From Hirudo medicinalis (taxonomy: Eukaryota > Annelida > Clitellata > Hirudinida > Hirudinidae), in assembly GCA_011800805.1 (NCBI GenBank), contig MPNW01000434.1, positions 73,263 to 98,512 of the forward strand: a DNA stretch of 25,250 bases. The letters are read 5' to 3'. The notes under the pieces were generated by a model. That model was not told the DNA's origin, ran no database searches, and saw nothing but the letters and a program-made list of their open reading frames with translations. The translations under genes and the position numbers were made by a program. Positions 11,975 through 22,228 of the stretch are shown here, piece by piece (position 1 is the first letter of the stretch; every line of letters begins with the position of its first letter).

Positions 11975-12922
11975 AGGGTCGTCCATTAATTATGTCAACA
12001 AATTTAAGGTAATTTTTGACCCCCTACCAAAATTATGTATAAAAAAACTGACTCCCCCCCCCCCATAAAAATGTTTTACACAATTTTTAATTTGTATCTT
12101 GTAACAGTTTGAATTTGCGATAATTTTATTGTGAAAGTAAATTAAATAATTGTTAAACTGAATATTATTGTCAATTTTTTAATGTCAGCTTCTATCATCT
12201 TCTAACGGGAAAGTCAAATGTTCCTCTATTATAACAATAAACATAGTATCGATTCATCATTTCCATCATTTTATTGAATTGATAAGCCAGACAAAATCAA
12301 TATCATCTTCATCTAACCATTCAGATCATAAAATATCAGGTTGTTCCTTGTGTTCAATAATTGCCATCAGCTCTTTCTGTCGTTTGGAGGCCTTTCGAAT
12401 TGGCTGAAGGTTTTTTTTGTTGATAAACAGGTGTCAATTTGTTATGCCCATGATCGCGTTGTCGATGTTGTTGAACATGTTTCGTTAACATGACTTGTGA
12501 ACAGGACTGTCGAAATTTCGGGCTCCCAGTAGGCATCGCGACCACGGGTCCATATGTTATGTTAAATTGGAAAATATGGAAAAGCAAAAAAAGGTCATGA
12601 TTGTAAAATCTCAATATTCTAAAACCCGGGCGGGCCCCTAAAAATTACCAGGCCCTTGGGCACCTGACCCCTCACATCGGCCATGTTTGTGGAGCAACAT
12701 TGAGGTTACAGATTTTGAAAATCCGTTCCAGCAGTGACGACTGAAAGATTAACAGTAATATTGTAAATCCATCTGTTAAAATTTAGATTTTTATCATAAA
12801 AAATAACACCGTTGGCGTCAATTAATCTTAAATCCCCCCCTTATCAATAATTGTATAATTGTCAAACTTTTCAAACCCCTCTTCCCCCCCTTATTTTGTT
12901 GATATAATTTATGGACGGCCCC
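11975..12922. mobile_element. 948-bp TA-flanked terminal-inverted-repeat element (MITE-like)
   Basis: Two termini are inverted copies of each other. The left end starts AGGGTCGTCCATTAATTATG (11975) and the inverted right end starts GGGGCCGTCCATAAATTATA (from 12922). Over about 28 bases they differ at only a few positions. The dinucleotide TA flanks both ends (11973-11974 and 12923-12924), as expected for elements that insert at TA such as Tc1/mariner relatives. C runs lie near both ends on the plus strand. The only sizeable open frame inside (12354-12614, minus) shows no transposase motif I know, so the element is probably non-autonomous. The superfamily is not settled. A GC-rich segment at about 12622-12680 may be a second, nested insertion. 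Confidence 0.6.
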
Positions 12923-14399
12923 TAAAATCTCGACATGTCAATTCTCATTGTGAGACATTTTTGTCACGCAAACGTCCCACTCTCTGAACAATGCTAATGT
13001 AATAATACTTGACCAATTCCAGCACGGGGTTCTTTGAAGAAAAGAGCACATTCTAAAACAAACCGGTCGAGAGGGAACGGAGTTGGCAAAATTGTCAATT
13101 AAAAACAAAAGAAATCAAAACTCAGAGGCGGACTCCGTCTGATAATTAAAAATATGAAAAGTATAATAACGAGTTAATTGTAGTTATTATGTCACTTTAT
13201 TAGGAGAATGAATGTCCTGATTATGAGTTGTCCTGGATATAAGCATGCGTCTCGCACGGCGTATTGCAGTGTTCGCCTTTACATGGAAGAGTGAGATGTG
13301 GCGTAGTTCCACTGGAAGGACATGCCTTTGTTGTTGTTGCTGTTGCGAGGCGAGAGATTTGTCATAGAATACATCTCCCAGAATACATCCGACTGCATAT
13401 TTGCCAGCCATTCTGAGGTAGGTTCCTATTTCATTTGAAGTCAATTTTAATGATTAAGCAGTGCCCTGTTTTAAAATCTTGCATTTCATTCATTACGAAC
13501 AAGTTTGAGTGAAAAGCACGAGACGGCATGATTTTATCAAAATCGGTTTTGATATGTTTGTTCAATGTTTTTTTTTTATAAGAAACTTCATACTGCCTTC
13601 TCCAGTTTCCCTCCTTGTGAGAACGCATTAATTTTATTTAAGGATAACTCCAAAACAGTAAGAGCATCAACATCTGCATTATATAACTGAATTTATTATT
13701 ATTATTATTATTACCATTTTGACAATAATTGACACATTCTGTTCATTTTAAGCATTGACTCAATCTTGACATAAAAATGGTCAAATCACAAGACATGGGT
13801 GTAACAATCCTGAGAAAAAACATTCTCGATGGCCAAGTAAAAATCTTGTTGCAATGCCTTCAGCACCATCGTTCTGGGATTTTTATTTCATTTTTTAACA
13901 CATGAGTCTTTTAAAGATGATAAAATATAAGGGTTTAATATGTGGATAATGAATTATTGTAATGAATTGTAAGTTGCTTAATTAATTACATAAAATCATG
14001 ACCAAACAGCATCAAGCATTATTATTGATATTAAAGAAATTTTTAAATACATGGAATTACATAGAATTGTTTAACTTGTTAATTGTTTAAGCTTTTTGTA
14101 AAACAATCAACATCACATCAATATGCCCTCTGCACTCAGATCTGCCCAAAAATATAAACCCTCCTTTGCCAAAACCAACATACAACTTCACTCCATCACA
14201 TTCTTGGGACCAAAAATATTTTCACAGATCCAAATTACAATACTCCAGCAACCCAACTTATCTTCCTTTAAACATTTAAACTGTAAGTTTAAACAATTCG
14301 TTGTGGAGTCTGCCAATATTTCAATAATGTCATTAATTATTATCCATCTAATTTTTATTATCCAGAGACTAATGTCGACATTTAAATATGGTCTGGGCA

Positions 14400-14415
14400 G
14401 TCCTGATAGCAGGAC
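14400..14415. other. short perfect hairpin
   Basis: GTCCTG and CAGGAC form a 6-bp perfect stem around ATAG. Another GTCCTG-like complement (AGGACTGA) follows at about 14427. Its role is unknown; it marks the left edge of a GC-richer island. Confidence 0.3.
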
Positions 14416-14533
14416 GTCACTCCCTTAGGACTGACCCTTGAGCCGATGGCATTTTACTTTTCTGTTTGTGACGAATATGGACGGCAGCATAATTAGTAAG
14501 GTTCATCGGCCGATCCTCTGGCAATCCGTCAGA

Positions 14534-14642
14534 GTACCACGGTCCACATGCGACACATGTCGTCTGCCCGGAGATGCCCGTTCTTGTGATTGGTCGGGCC
14601 AGATGGGTGACCACGTGGCTTGGCCCGGTCGTAGAGATACCG
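14534..14642 (+). pseudogene. possible degenerate 5S rRNA-like sequence
   Basis: Blocks typical of metazoan 5S rRNA occur in the right order: TACCAC, TCGTCTG, GGTCGGGCC, GATGGGTGACC followed by a CxTGG, then CCGGT and GTAG. Spacing is near that of 5S in the first part. The segment between GGTCGGGCC and ATGGGTGACC is about 13 bases short, which removes most of the expected internal control region, so a working gene is unlikely. It could be a 5S pseudogene, the head of a 5S-derived SINE, or chance. The surrounding island (about 14400-14660) is clearly more GC-rich than its flanks. Confidence 0.3.
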
Positions 14643-16375
14643 GCGTTTCTTAACGGTTCCGATTATCGATCTCACCGTGTCGAATTCGACAATTGATATG
14701 TCCAAAACAGAAATGATAGTTATTCCATGCGTAATATTCATTACATTCAAATTAGATTATATTATTTTTTAGAGTATTAATGAGATGATATCACCACATT
14801 ATTATTTCATAATATCTTCATTCGCTCATTCAGATAATAATATTATAAAATAAGGTCACAAGTGTTGTCATACATTTGGTGATTATTGTCGAGGACAGTT
14901 ATTTAAACATGTTATTTAAAATTATTTAAACAAATAAATGAAAATGACAGGATTGTCATATTTTAGAAAATTGATTTTAGAAAATTGTCTGCATCTTGAA
15001 TGCTTCTCTTGAAACTTGCACTATTTATTTGCAGTATTTGACCCCTGAAAAAGTGATGTCCACAATTATCATCATCTGTCAAAGTCCATGGTTATTTTTC
15101 ATTCTTTTAAGGGAGGCTGAAATTTCAGCATCATTTGCCTCCAAACTTATCTCCCAACTTTTGATTGATGAGCAAGATCCAAATCTCTACTTTTTCATTT
15201 TCCGTGCAGTGCACACCGGCACGGAAAGCCTGTGAAAAAAATGACAAAATTTGAATTTCGCACGCACGATCCAGGGACATTTTCGTAATGGATATTTTGT
15301 TTGTTGGAATCAATTGTAAAGGTTTTGATTGAATTAAAATGCTCTTTCAATATTTTAGATGGGTGTTCTGTTTTTTTTTTTCTTAGATTTTATTATTATT
15401 ATTATTTTTATTTCTTCCAGCTGGAGAGGATATTGAATTTTACTATTTCATCAAATTATACTCAATTTGCAAGATTAAAAACATTTTTATTTGATTTTGT
15501 TCAGCCTAGTGAAGTTAATTCAATAAAAATGATGCAGGGTTCTTTTTGGAGGCATCTGCAAATCAATAAGTTATGACTCTAAACATTCAGTTTAGAAGCT
15601 TCTCATGCTCATTTTTCAGTTCATTAATACTCATTAATTTGAATACTTACCTTTCATTTTAGATTTTTATTACTAAGGTTTCTTTTCTTTTTATTATTAT
15701 TATTGGTTGCAGGCTGAAAGACTGTTCTCCATTTGCAAATGAAATCAAAAGATTAGTCTGCAACGACATTTTCCTTGAGTGCATGTCCATCAGTTTCAGT
15801 TGATGAATAGGATTCAATTTCTTTGACATGCCAGACCAGGTTCAAGACCTGCTGTGAACTTAAAAGGAGTACCAAGAGTGAGAAGTACAAAAGTCTTGGA
15901 GTTGAAGGGATCAATATGAGCAAATTGAATAATTTCAGAAGACGAAGATGGTGGTGATGATGGCAATATTTTCTTCCTAAGTAAGTTTGTCATGATAATG
16001 ATATTGAATTTAATTGAAATGATGTTCTCATTAAGTTCCATCTGACTATCATTGCAATTGTCATCATCACCATCATCAACAGTTTCTCTTCATCATTATC
16101 ATCACCGCCATAACAGTGGTATCAGGTTTCTTAATGAACGATCAAAGCTTTAAAGCATGTTCGAAAACCATTGCAGAGCAGGTAAAATGCTAGATCACTT
16201 TTTTTTTATGTTACAAGACCATTCTTCTTGGCAAGTTTGGTTGGCATCATTATCAGGATAACGTGGATCCATCCTGATATGGTATGCAATGTATATTGCT
16301 ATTTCTATTGTTGATTTTTCCAATGTAATTACCAACACAATCACATATTGTGTTATATTTTCAATATTATATGTT

Positions 16376-16402
16376 ATTATTATTATTATTATCATCATCA
16401 TC
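16376..16402. repeat. ATT/ATC microsatellite
   Basis: A short ATT run passes into ATC units. The hydrophobic open frames across it are repeat translations. Confidence 0.7.
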
Positions 16403-16705
16403 AATGTAATAATATATTATTTTATGCTATCAATAAGGACAAAAAATCAAACAAGAATAAAAACATTTTGTTTATTGCTTCATCATTTCATAGAATTGTC
16501 ATCGTCCATACGTCCATCGTGTTGCAAGAGAAAAACCCCATAATTTCACGGGACGGAGCTTAGTTTTCATCTTTTAAAACATATTTTCATCTTCATTTTC
16601 CATCTGTCAACCTTCCCATCCCCCCTCACTTTTTCTTTAATTGATTTACAATTTTTTTATGTCGTTTTTGCCAAAGTCTGCACGACCTTCCTCACCTTTG
16701 CTGAA

Positions 16706-16897
16706 GCATTAATGTGATGGTGCATTAATGTGATGGTGCATTAACGTGATGGTGCATTAACGTGATGGTGCATTAACGTGATGGTGCATTAACGTGACGA
16801 TGCATTAACGTGATGGTGCATTAATGTGATGGTGCATTAACGTGATGGTGCATTAACGTGATGGTGCATTAACGTGATGGTGCATTAACGTGATGGT
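16706..16897. repeat. minisatellite, 12 units of 16 bp
   Basis: Twelve exact-length units of GCATTAACGTGATGGT run without a single indel (192 bp). Units 1, 2 and 8 read AATGTG in place of AACGTG, a CpG-to-TpG change. Unit 6 ends GACGAT instead of GATGGT. All other units are identical, so the array is young or homogenised. Each intact unit contains ACGTG, so that core recurs every 16 bases in nine of twelve units. Confidence 0.95.
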
Positions 16898-17613
16898 GCC
16901 TGACTCAGGTGTCGAGCTTCTGCCTAATCGAGTGGATGTAATGAATTATACATGTCTTTAAAAGTTCTTTTTAGTTAGATTTATTTTAATTCTTTTCATT
17001 TTTTAATTGTTTATGGCAAGGGGCAGTTCAAGATTAATAAAAAAAACACTTTTATAAAAAAACTAATAATATTATTAATAATATTATTAATTATTATTAA
17101 CAATACAAATATTAAGGATGTTAAAACTCTTATTGGAAAAAAATTGCATTGCCGAACATCGCCAGAAATCTTCAGATTTTAATATGTAACATGGAAAACC
17201 AGAAAATAGAAAACTTTAAAAGTGATGACAAGACAATTGTGCATTCTGCATATTTCATTTCATGCACTCATCATCTCACATTCATTCATTGGTCGATCCC
17301 TCCCTTGAGAGATGAACTTGATCACTTTTGAAGTTCTGGACATCAACATTACTTGAACAACAACATTACCAACCTCCTCGCATAACAACACTCTGTCATT
17401 GCCAGTTCTCTTTGTGTGGCCAGTCATTTATGATATATCCTCTGAATAAAGGAATTGTAACTGCATTGTGATGGTGATTAGAGATTATGGATTGATTTGA
17501 TTGGTCAAACAAGTGTCTTTGGTTGAAAATTATTTGTCTGGATCAATCGAATGGTCCATTGGATGTGGGCACTGAACAAATAGCGTATATGTATTTGTAT
17601 TTGCATTTTGTAT

Positions 17614-17644
17614 TTTGTATTTAGACAATCTTTTGAGTGCTTTA
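17614..17644 (+). repeat. 31-bp segment shared with 3284-3314
   Basis: This is the partner of the segment at 3284-3314, with 28 of 31 identical positions. Here it lies about 50 bases upstream of dispersed repeat copy C. At the other locus it lies about 550 bases downstream of copy A, so the two repeats do not keep a fixed arrangement. Confidence 0.5.
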
Positions 17645-17697
17645 TGTATCCAAACAGGATGTGAAGGTATTTTTAGTTGATCTACCATATATACATG

Positions 17698-17789
17698 TGT
17701 AGTGCCCCTGCTCGAGGGCACTCCCTGATGTACAGGCCGGGTTGCAAACACGACACATGCCTACTGTTGTCATTACCACGCATGCAAAC
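17698..17789 (+). repeat. ~90-bp dispersed repeat (copy C)
   Basis: Copy C aligns without gaps to copy B at 8786-8877. It begins TGTAG, shares GCACT and the stretch GGTTGC.AACACGACAC, and has ATTACC near its 3' end. Its 3' tail is more diverged, with several C-to-T and G-to-A changes, as expected of an old CpG-rich copy. Confidence 0.55.
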
Positions 17790-17910
17790 TAATCCTTGAA
17801 AAGGAACCGATGCAAACACTTCAGCTCCACTCAAATAATAAACTTCAAAACAAAATTCCAGGCAAACCAAGGGCAAGAAGCATCCAATAACTGAGTGCCA
17901 ATGATTAGTC

Positions 17911-19585
17911 ATGAGGCCATCCAAGGAAGATTCTAAATCAAGCAGAAAGCTCCCCACTCAAGCAGAAAACTTTGGAACCCTTCTCAGGAGAGGTTTGGGC
18001 AGGCCAGAAAAAGCCATCCCGCCTTTACCGCCGAGCGTCACCAAGTCGTTTTCGGTTGGCACCGGACTCAGGCTGCCGGATCCACCCGGCGTTTTAAAGT
18101 CAAATGTGGGTGCCCAGTTGGAATACATCAACGAGCAGAGGGATCATTATCCACATGAGTCTCTACCCCCAAAATCTTACCCACACCACTCTTCTCCATC
18201 TAGACAACATCTTCAGGCCCTTGCAGCTCTCAGATTTCAACAACAACAACTCTTTCAACAACAACAAATCTTCCACCAGCAACTCTTACAACAGAGCAGA
18301 CAGCAGAACATTGCTGGAGGCATGCCAGTTAAGCCTCTGTTGCCACCAAGGGTTGGTTGTTTATGGCAGTTGAGCATGATATGGAGTGGAATATGTAAGT
18401 GAATGCTTAATTAATTTGTTAATTGATCTAATTGATGGCGCTTTTAAATTATTTGCTATTTTAAAGGCAAAAAGAACAGACAGCAACACTCAGACAGCAA
18501 GGCGAACTTCAATCACCAGAAGTGGTTCTGCCACTGATCAGAGAAAGTTTGTCACCCCATTTCCCCCGCCAGATTTAATGAGGGAGTTTGCCAACATAGA
18601 TAGTTCCAAGAGCCCTCAAAAACATATTCTTTTTTCGATTCCATCATCTCATTTCAGTTCGCTTTCAACTGCTAACATCCTATCAAAGCCTGAGCCAAAA
18701 AATCTGGAATTGCCAATTCCACCCCACATCCAGCTAGAAACTCCTCCCTTTCCAGTGCCATCATCATCTATCTGCAGTGAGGAGGAGGCAGCCATCCCTC
18801 AGAGTTCAAAGCCCGTGACCACAGATGCCGTGGGATCGAGCAAGTCCAGCAGCGGCGACACCAGCAACTCTTCGACGGACAGCGTCATCTTCAAGCCTTC
18901 CAGTTGCGACGACTCGGATGCAAACGATGGACAACCAGATCACATTACCAGCCTGAGAAACAAGAAGAATATGAACAAAAACGATGTGCAGAAGCCCTGT
19001 CACGATCAACAAATTTCCTCAAGGGATTCAGCAGGTCAATCCAATATTCCGAAGGAAAAAATTCTGAACGACTCAAAGATCCTTAAACCTCTCCAACCAA
19101 TTTCCACTTCCATGCCCTATGCTTTCCTTCGAAGTTTGTCCACCTTGAGTCAGGGCAAGTCGCAAGGATCTTCAGATCCATCGGAGAGGCCGCTCAGCTC
19201 TCCCTCCCACAGAAGCACTCAGTCTGATTCTTTCCACAGGACCGACCACCACAACGTCGCTCCATCTTTCGGGAAGCTTTACTCTCCCGTCGTCATGTCC
19301 ACCACCACGGCCAGTGCCATCCCTTACGCCATTGATGATCACCTCAAGAAATTCCCCAAACAACATATCACTCCCACTGGTGGCAGCAACTCCGGTTATC
19401 TGTCGGACGGGGAGATTTTGAGATCAGGAACGAACCAGGACATCGGAAGTGGGTACTTAAGTGAGGGAGGGGCCACCCTATATGTAAGGAGGATCCAACA
19501 GAGGTTCAGGGAGGGGCTTCTGGCTGTACAGGAGAGCTTGGAAAGAAACCAATCCAAAGCAGACGACACAAGGTTGGCAGAGTGA
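17911..19585 (+). CDS. neuron navigator (NAV/UNC-53)-like protein, partial or truncated
   Basis: Two exons, 17911-18351 and 18467-19585, join in phase 0 across a 115-bp intron (GTTGGT...TTAAAG) and give 519 residues. Residues 456-507 carry the diagnostic similarity: SGYLSDGEIL, then SGYLSEGG, LYVRR and LLAVQESLERN. This matches the neuron navigator block in which GYMSDGD and GYMTDGG are followed by LYTRR and AVRETLQRN. The rest is low-complexity: Pro/Ser-rich, with a Gln-rich stretch near residues 110-137. Navigators bind actin and microtubules and steer cell and axon migration. They normally also have an N-terminal calponin homology domain, coiled coils and a C-terminal AAA ATPase, none of which is in this window. 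An in-frame TGA at 17902 precedes the ATG, though TTAG at 17905-17908 could be an acceptor. The frame ends at TGA 19583-19585; an alternative donor (ACAAG then GTTGGC, 19572/19573) could lead to further exons. The family call is good; gene limits are uncertain. Confidence 0.75.
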
Positions 19586-19657
19586 AATAACAAAAGTGTA
19601 GATGTTGTGTTAATTCAAAAGTAAATATAATGATATCGATCACGTAGTAATTGCATC

Positions 19658-19663
19658 AATAAA
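19658..19663 (+). terminator. candidate polyadenylation signal AATAAA
   Basis: This canonical hexamer lies 73 bases after the stop of the NAV-like frame on the same strand. It fits a terminal exon, and so a short transcript. Local AT-richness makes chance occurrence possible. Confidence 0.4.
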
Positions 19664-21261
19664 ATAATAATTACATCACACATAATTATAATTGGCTGTC
19701 AACCTCAAAGTTTTCTTAAAGTTAATATTATTTTCCTAAATATCATCGAGCCTGGTTTTGCCAACAATACTTCACAGATGTGAAGTTTGGTTCGCAAACG
19801 CACGAACAAGGTTCGCACGTGCGGTACGTGTTTTTAATAAAATTCCTTGCGGACCTCCGAGCAATTCGATACTCGGAAGGGCATTTTGCACGTGCCAAGG
19901 GATCGGGTTGTCCCCTGGCGTGAAAAGGCTTTATAGACTTATAAGGATTTACGAGGTTACAATCATTTTCCGGTAGATTTATTTCTGCGTCCTGCTTCAA
20001 TTTGCGGATATTAGTCGACGGATGAAAAAGTAATGTCAAATGGAAATGTTTTCTGAAATTAGCAAATTAATGTTTTGTAATGTTATAATTATGTTTATAA
20101 CTTGTCATGTTGATTTAGATAAATAAGTTATTTAGTTGGTTAATAAGTTGACAATCTCATATAAGTCATTTTAGGTTAAATATATAATATTTAACATATT
20201 ATATATGTTTATTAAAATATATCGAGGAAAACATTTGGATTAGTAAATTATTAAGCAAGTTAATGTCTATTCATCGAACAGTTTCAATGCAGTGAGGAAC
20301 TCAGAAACTTGACAGGAAATATAAAGACAGGCAGATTGGCCTCATAAATATTCATTTTGCCATTACGTCGCAACGGAGCTTCTTTCGATTCCATCTCGCC
20401 TTATCGAGAGAATAGGAAATAGGGAGAGAAAACCCGCGACCTGTCCGATGCCACCGACGACCCCGATCCCGTAAAGTTATCCGAGGGTTGTTTAATCCGT
20501 CTCGCTGCTGTGTAACTCCGCCATGTTTGTTCGTCGGCTTTTTCTGAACTCAATTATTTAAGCTTTATTCGTGATCATGTTTATTTATGGTGACGATGAT
20601 CCTCCCTCCTGAGAAATGGTCTAATACTATCTGATGTCATTTAAGGATCAGTCTTGCTATTCGTCGGGCTGTTGTTCGGGTAGGTCTTTCCTTTTTAAGT
20701 AGTGCATGCTCGATGGGTCTTGAAATCCATGCCAAATTGAGATAATTTACATCGCAATAATATCGATGGTGCAATGGTTTTGGCGAGGAGATGATAGTGG
20801 TTGTCCTTATTTGGAAGGAAAAACGATTTATTGGAAGGCAAACTAAACTTCCTCGTAAAGAAAGCAAGGGAGTCACTAAAGAAGCAGTTGTTGACGCCTT
20901 CGTTTCCCAGTACTTTTTAAAAATCCGGATTGGAGGTCCAGGGTGCTCAATATCTTATGTGCAGAAGTTACATGGAGAAGTTCGTGTCGACGTCATGTCA
21001 TGGCGACTTCAATGATGATAGTTGAAATACAAAACATTTAACGTTGTGGAGTGTTCTTAAAGTATTTGCATAGCATTATTTTATTTCTTCTTATAATTTT
21101 TGTTTTCAACAAATTGGAGGGTCAATCAACGAGACAGCTAACTCAAATTTTAAAATGTGTGAGTGCAATGAAAACAAACAATGAATGAATAAGGAAATAG
21201 AGGAAGATACCAAAACAAAGATGCAAGCTTCAAGTGTTGTTTTTATTTATTTTTATTTCAG

Positions 21262-21304
21262 GAATTCCATGATTCATTCATTCGTTCGTTCGTTCGTTCA
21301 TTCA
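21262..21304. repeat. TTCG/TTCA tetranucleotide array with 18-bp flank
   Basis: GAATTCCATGATTCATTC (21262-21279) leads into a run of TTCG and TTCA units. The same 18 bases recur exactly at 21681-21698, beyond a second array of the same units. Confidence 0.75.
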
Positions 21305-21473
21305 TACAAAGCAGGACATGACAACGAAATGTGCGCGCCAATGAATCTTTAATTTACGCATCACTACTGCACTCCTACAGAGGAGTTGAGGTCAGGATTG
21401 CTGTATTGATCATTCTGTAGCACGAGCAGTGCAGGAGTGGTAACAACAAAAGTGAGGAGGTGTCGCCATGCGA

Positions 21474-21487
21474 GGGGGGGGGGGGGG
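21474..21487. repeat. G14 homopolymer
   Basis: Fourteen consecutive G residues. Such runs are prone to slippage and sequencing error, so the exact length is unreliable. Confidence 0.8.
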
Positions 21488-21597
21488 CTAGGTGTTTCCT
21501 TTTTAATGAATCCAGCGGTGTTTACACTTCGCCTGTGGACGTGTGCAGGCCGTTCGCTCTCCTACTCTTGACCAATTGATCGTATATTGTTCATCTG

Positions 21598-21651
21598 TTC
21601 GTTCGTTCGTTCGTTCATTCATTTATTCATTCGTTCATTCATTCATTCATG
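21598..21651. repeat. TTCG/TTCA/TTTA tetranucleotide array
   Basis: About thirteen tetranucleotide units, mostly TTCG then TTCA with one TTTA. Because it mixes CpG-containing TTCG with TTCA, the array looks like one in which CpG sites are decaying. Hydrophobic and Ser/Arg/Phe open frames across it are repeat artefacts. Confidence 0.75.
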
Positions 21652-22117
21652 GACATCTAGATGTAACACCCATATATCTAGAATTCCATGATTCATTCTC
21701 CAACCTCTCCTTCAAACTATCTTCGCCATCGGAAAGAGATTAATCGTGTCGTGTTTTGCCGGCCTACTTCCTCTTCCAGAAAGGAAGCGGATGTTTCTCC
21801 CGCAACGTTCCAATGCCTCTTCGACTGCTGTCGTAGTCATCTTTGAAAAATTCAGATGCTTCCTTTCACCTGTGCTTGATTAAATGCGGGATTGAGTTGC
21901 AGGCAGTCGGCCAAAGATTCGAAAGTCATTAGTCAATCATGTGGAGTCAACCGAGGAATTGCCCCCACTGATGGTATAATGGGTCGGTATGTACATGTAT
22001 TTTTATATCGTTGATGGTCACTTTGATTTTTAGCCATTCGTATTTGTTCAAATTTATAATTAATATGACTTTAAGAATCTAATGATGTAAATGAAATATT
22101 ATACCCGATTCAATTAA

Positions 22118-22123
22118 TTTATT
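22118..22123 (-). terminator. candidate polyadenylation signal for GPATCH1-like gene
   Basis: TTTATT on the plus strand reads AATAAA on the gene's strand, 105 bases beyond the stop codon. Spacing is normal for a short 3' untranslated region. No A run follows on the gene strand, so the genomic DNA shows no copied poly(A) tail. Confidence 0.5.
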
Positions 22124-22228
22124 ATTCATAACGTTCTTTTACAAAAGACTTTTTGTAGTTCGTGGGGTGGGGCTTCTTATTTGATTGTTAAAAGTTGGAC
22201 AATAAACGTTTCAAGAGATGTGTTTGAG

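Larger units (their letters stand above)
12925..16705. other. long AT-rich stretch without recognised protein gene
   Basis: I find no convincing exon on either strand. The stretch holds a small ATT array (about 13690-13713), a 5S-rRNA-like GC-rich island (about 14534-14642) preceded by a short hairpin (14400-14415), and further ATT arrays near 15387-15405 and 16376-16402. Open frames at 13187-13444 and 14123-14428 have no recognisable domains. Part of it may be 5' intron of the NAV-like gene that follows. Confidence 0.4.
16898..17910. other. no recognised gene; upstream of NAV-like exons
   Basis: AT-rich DNA containing an imperfect ATTATTAATAAT inverted stretch (about 17064-17100), the 31-bp shared repeat at 17614-17644 and repeat copy C at 17698-17789. 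Minus-strand open frames here run through repeat copies. If the ATG at 17911 is a true start, the promoter would be here, but I see no core elements. Confidence 0.4.
19664..22117. other. intergenic or intronic DNA, nothing recognised
   Basis: No convincing exon is seen. Open frames at 19743-20039 (-), 20637-20876 (-) and 20791-21015 (+) carry no domain I recognise. The region holds TTCG/TTCA tetranucleotide arrays at 21275-21304 and 21598-21651, a 14-base G run at 21474-21487, and an 18-bp exact direct repeat (21262-21279 and 21681-21698). If the NAV-like gene continues, this is part of a long intron that also contains the GPATCH1 gene. Confidence 0.4.
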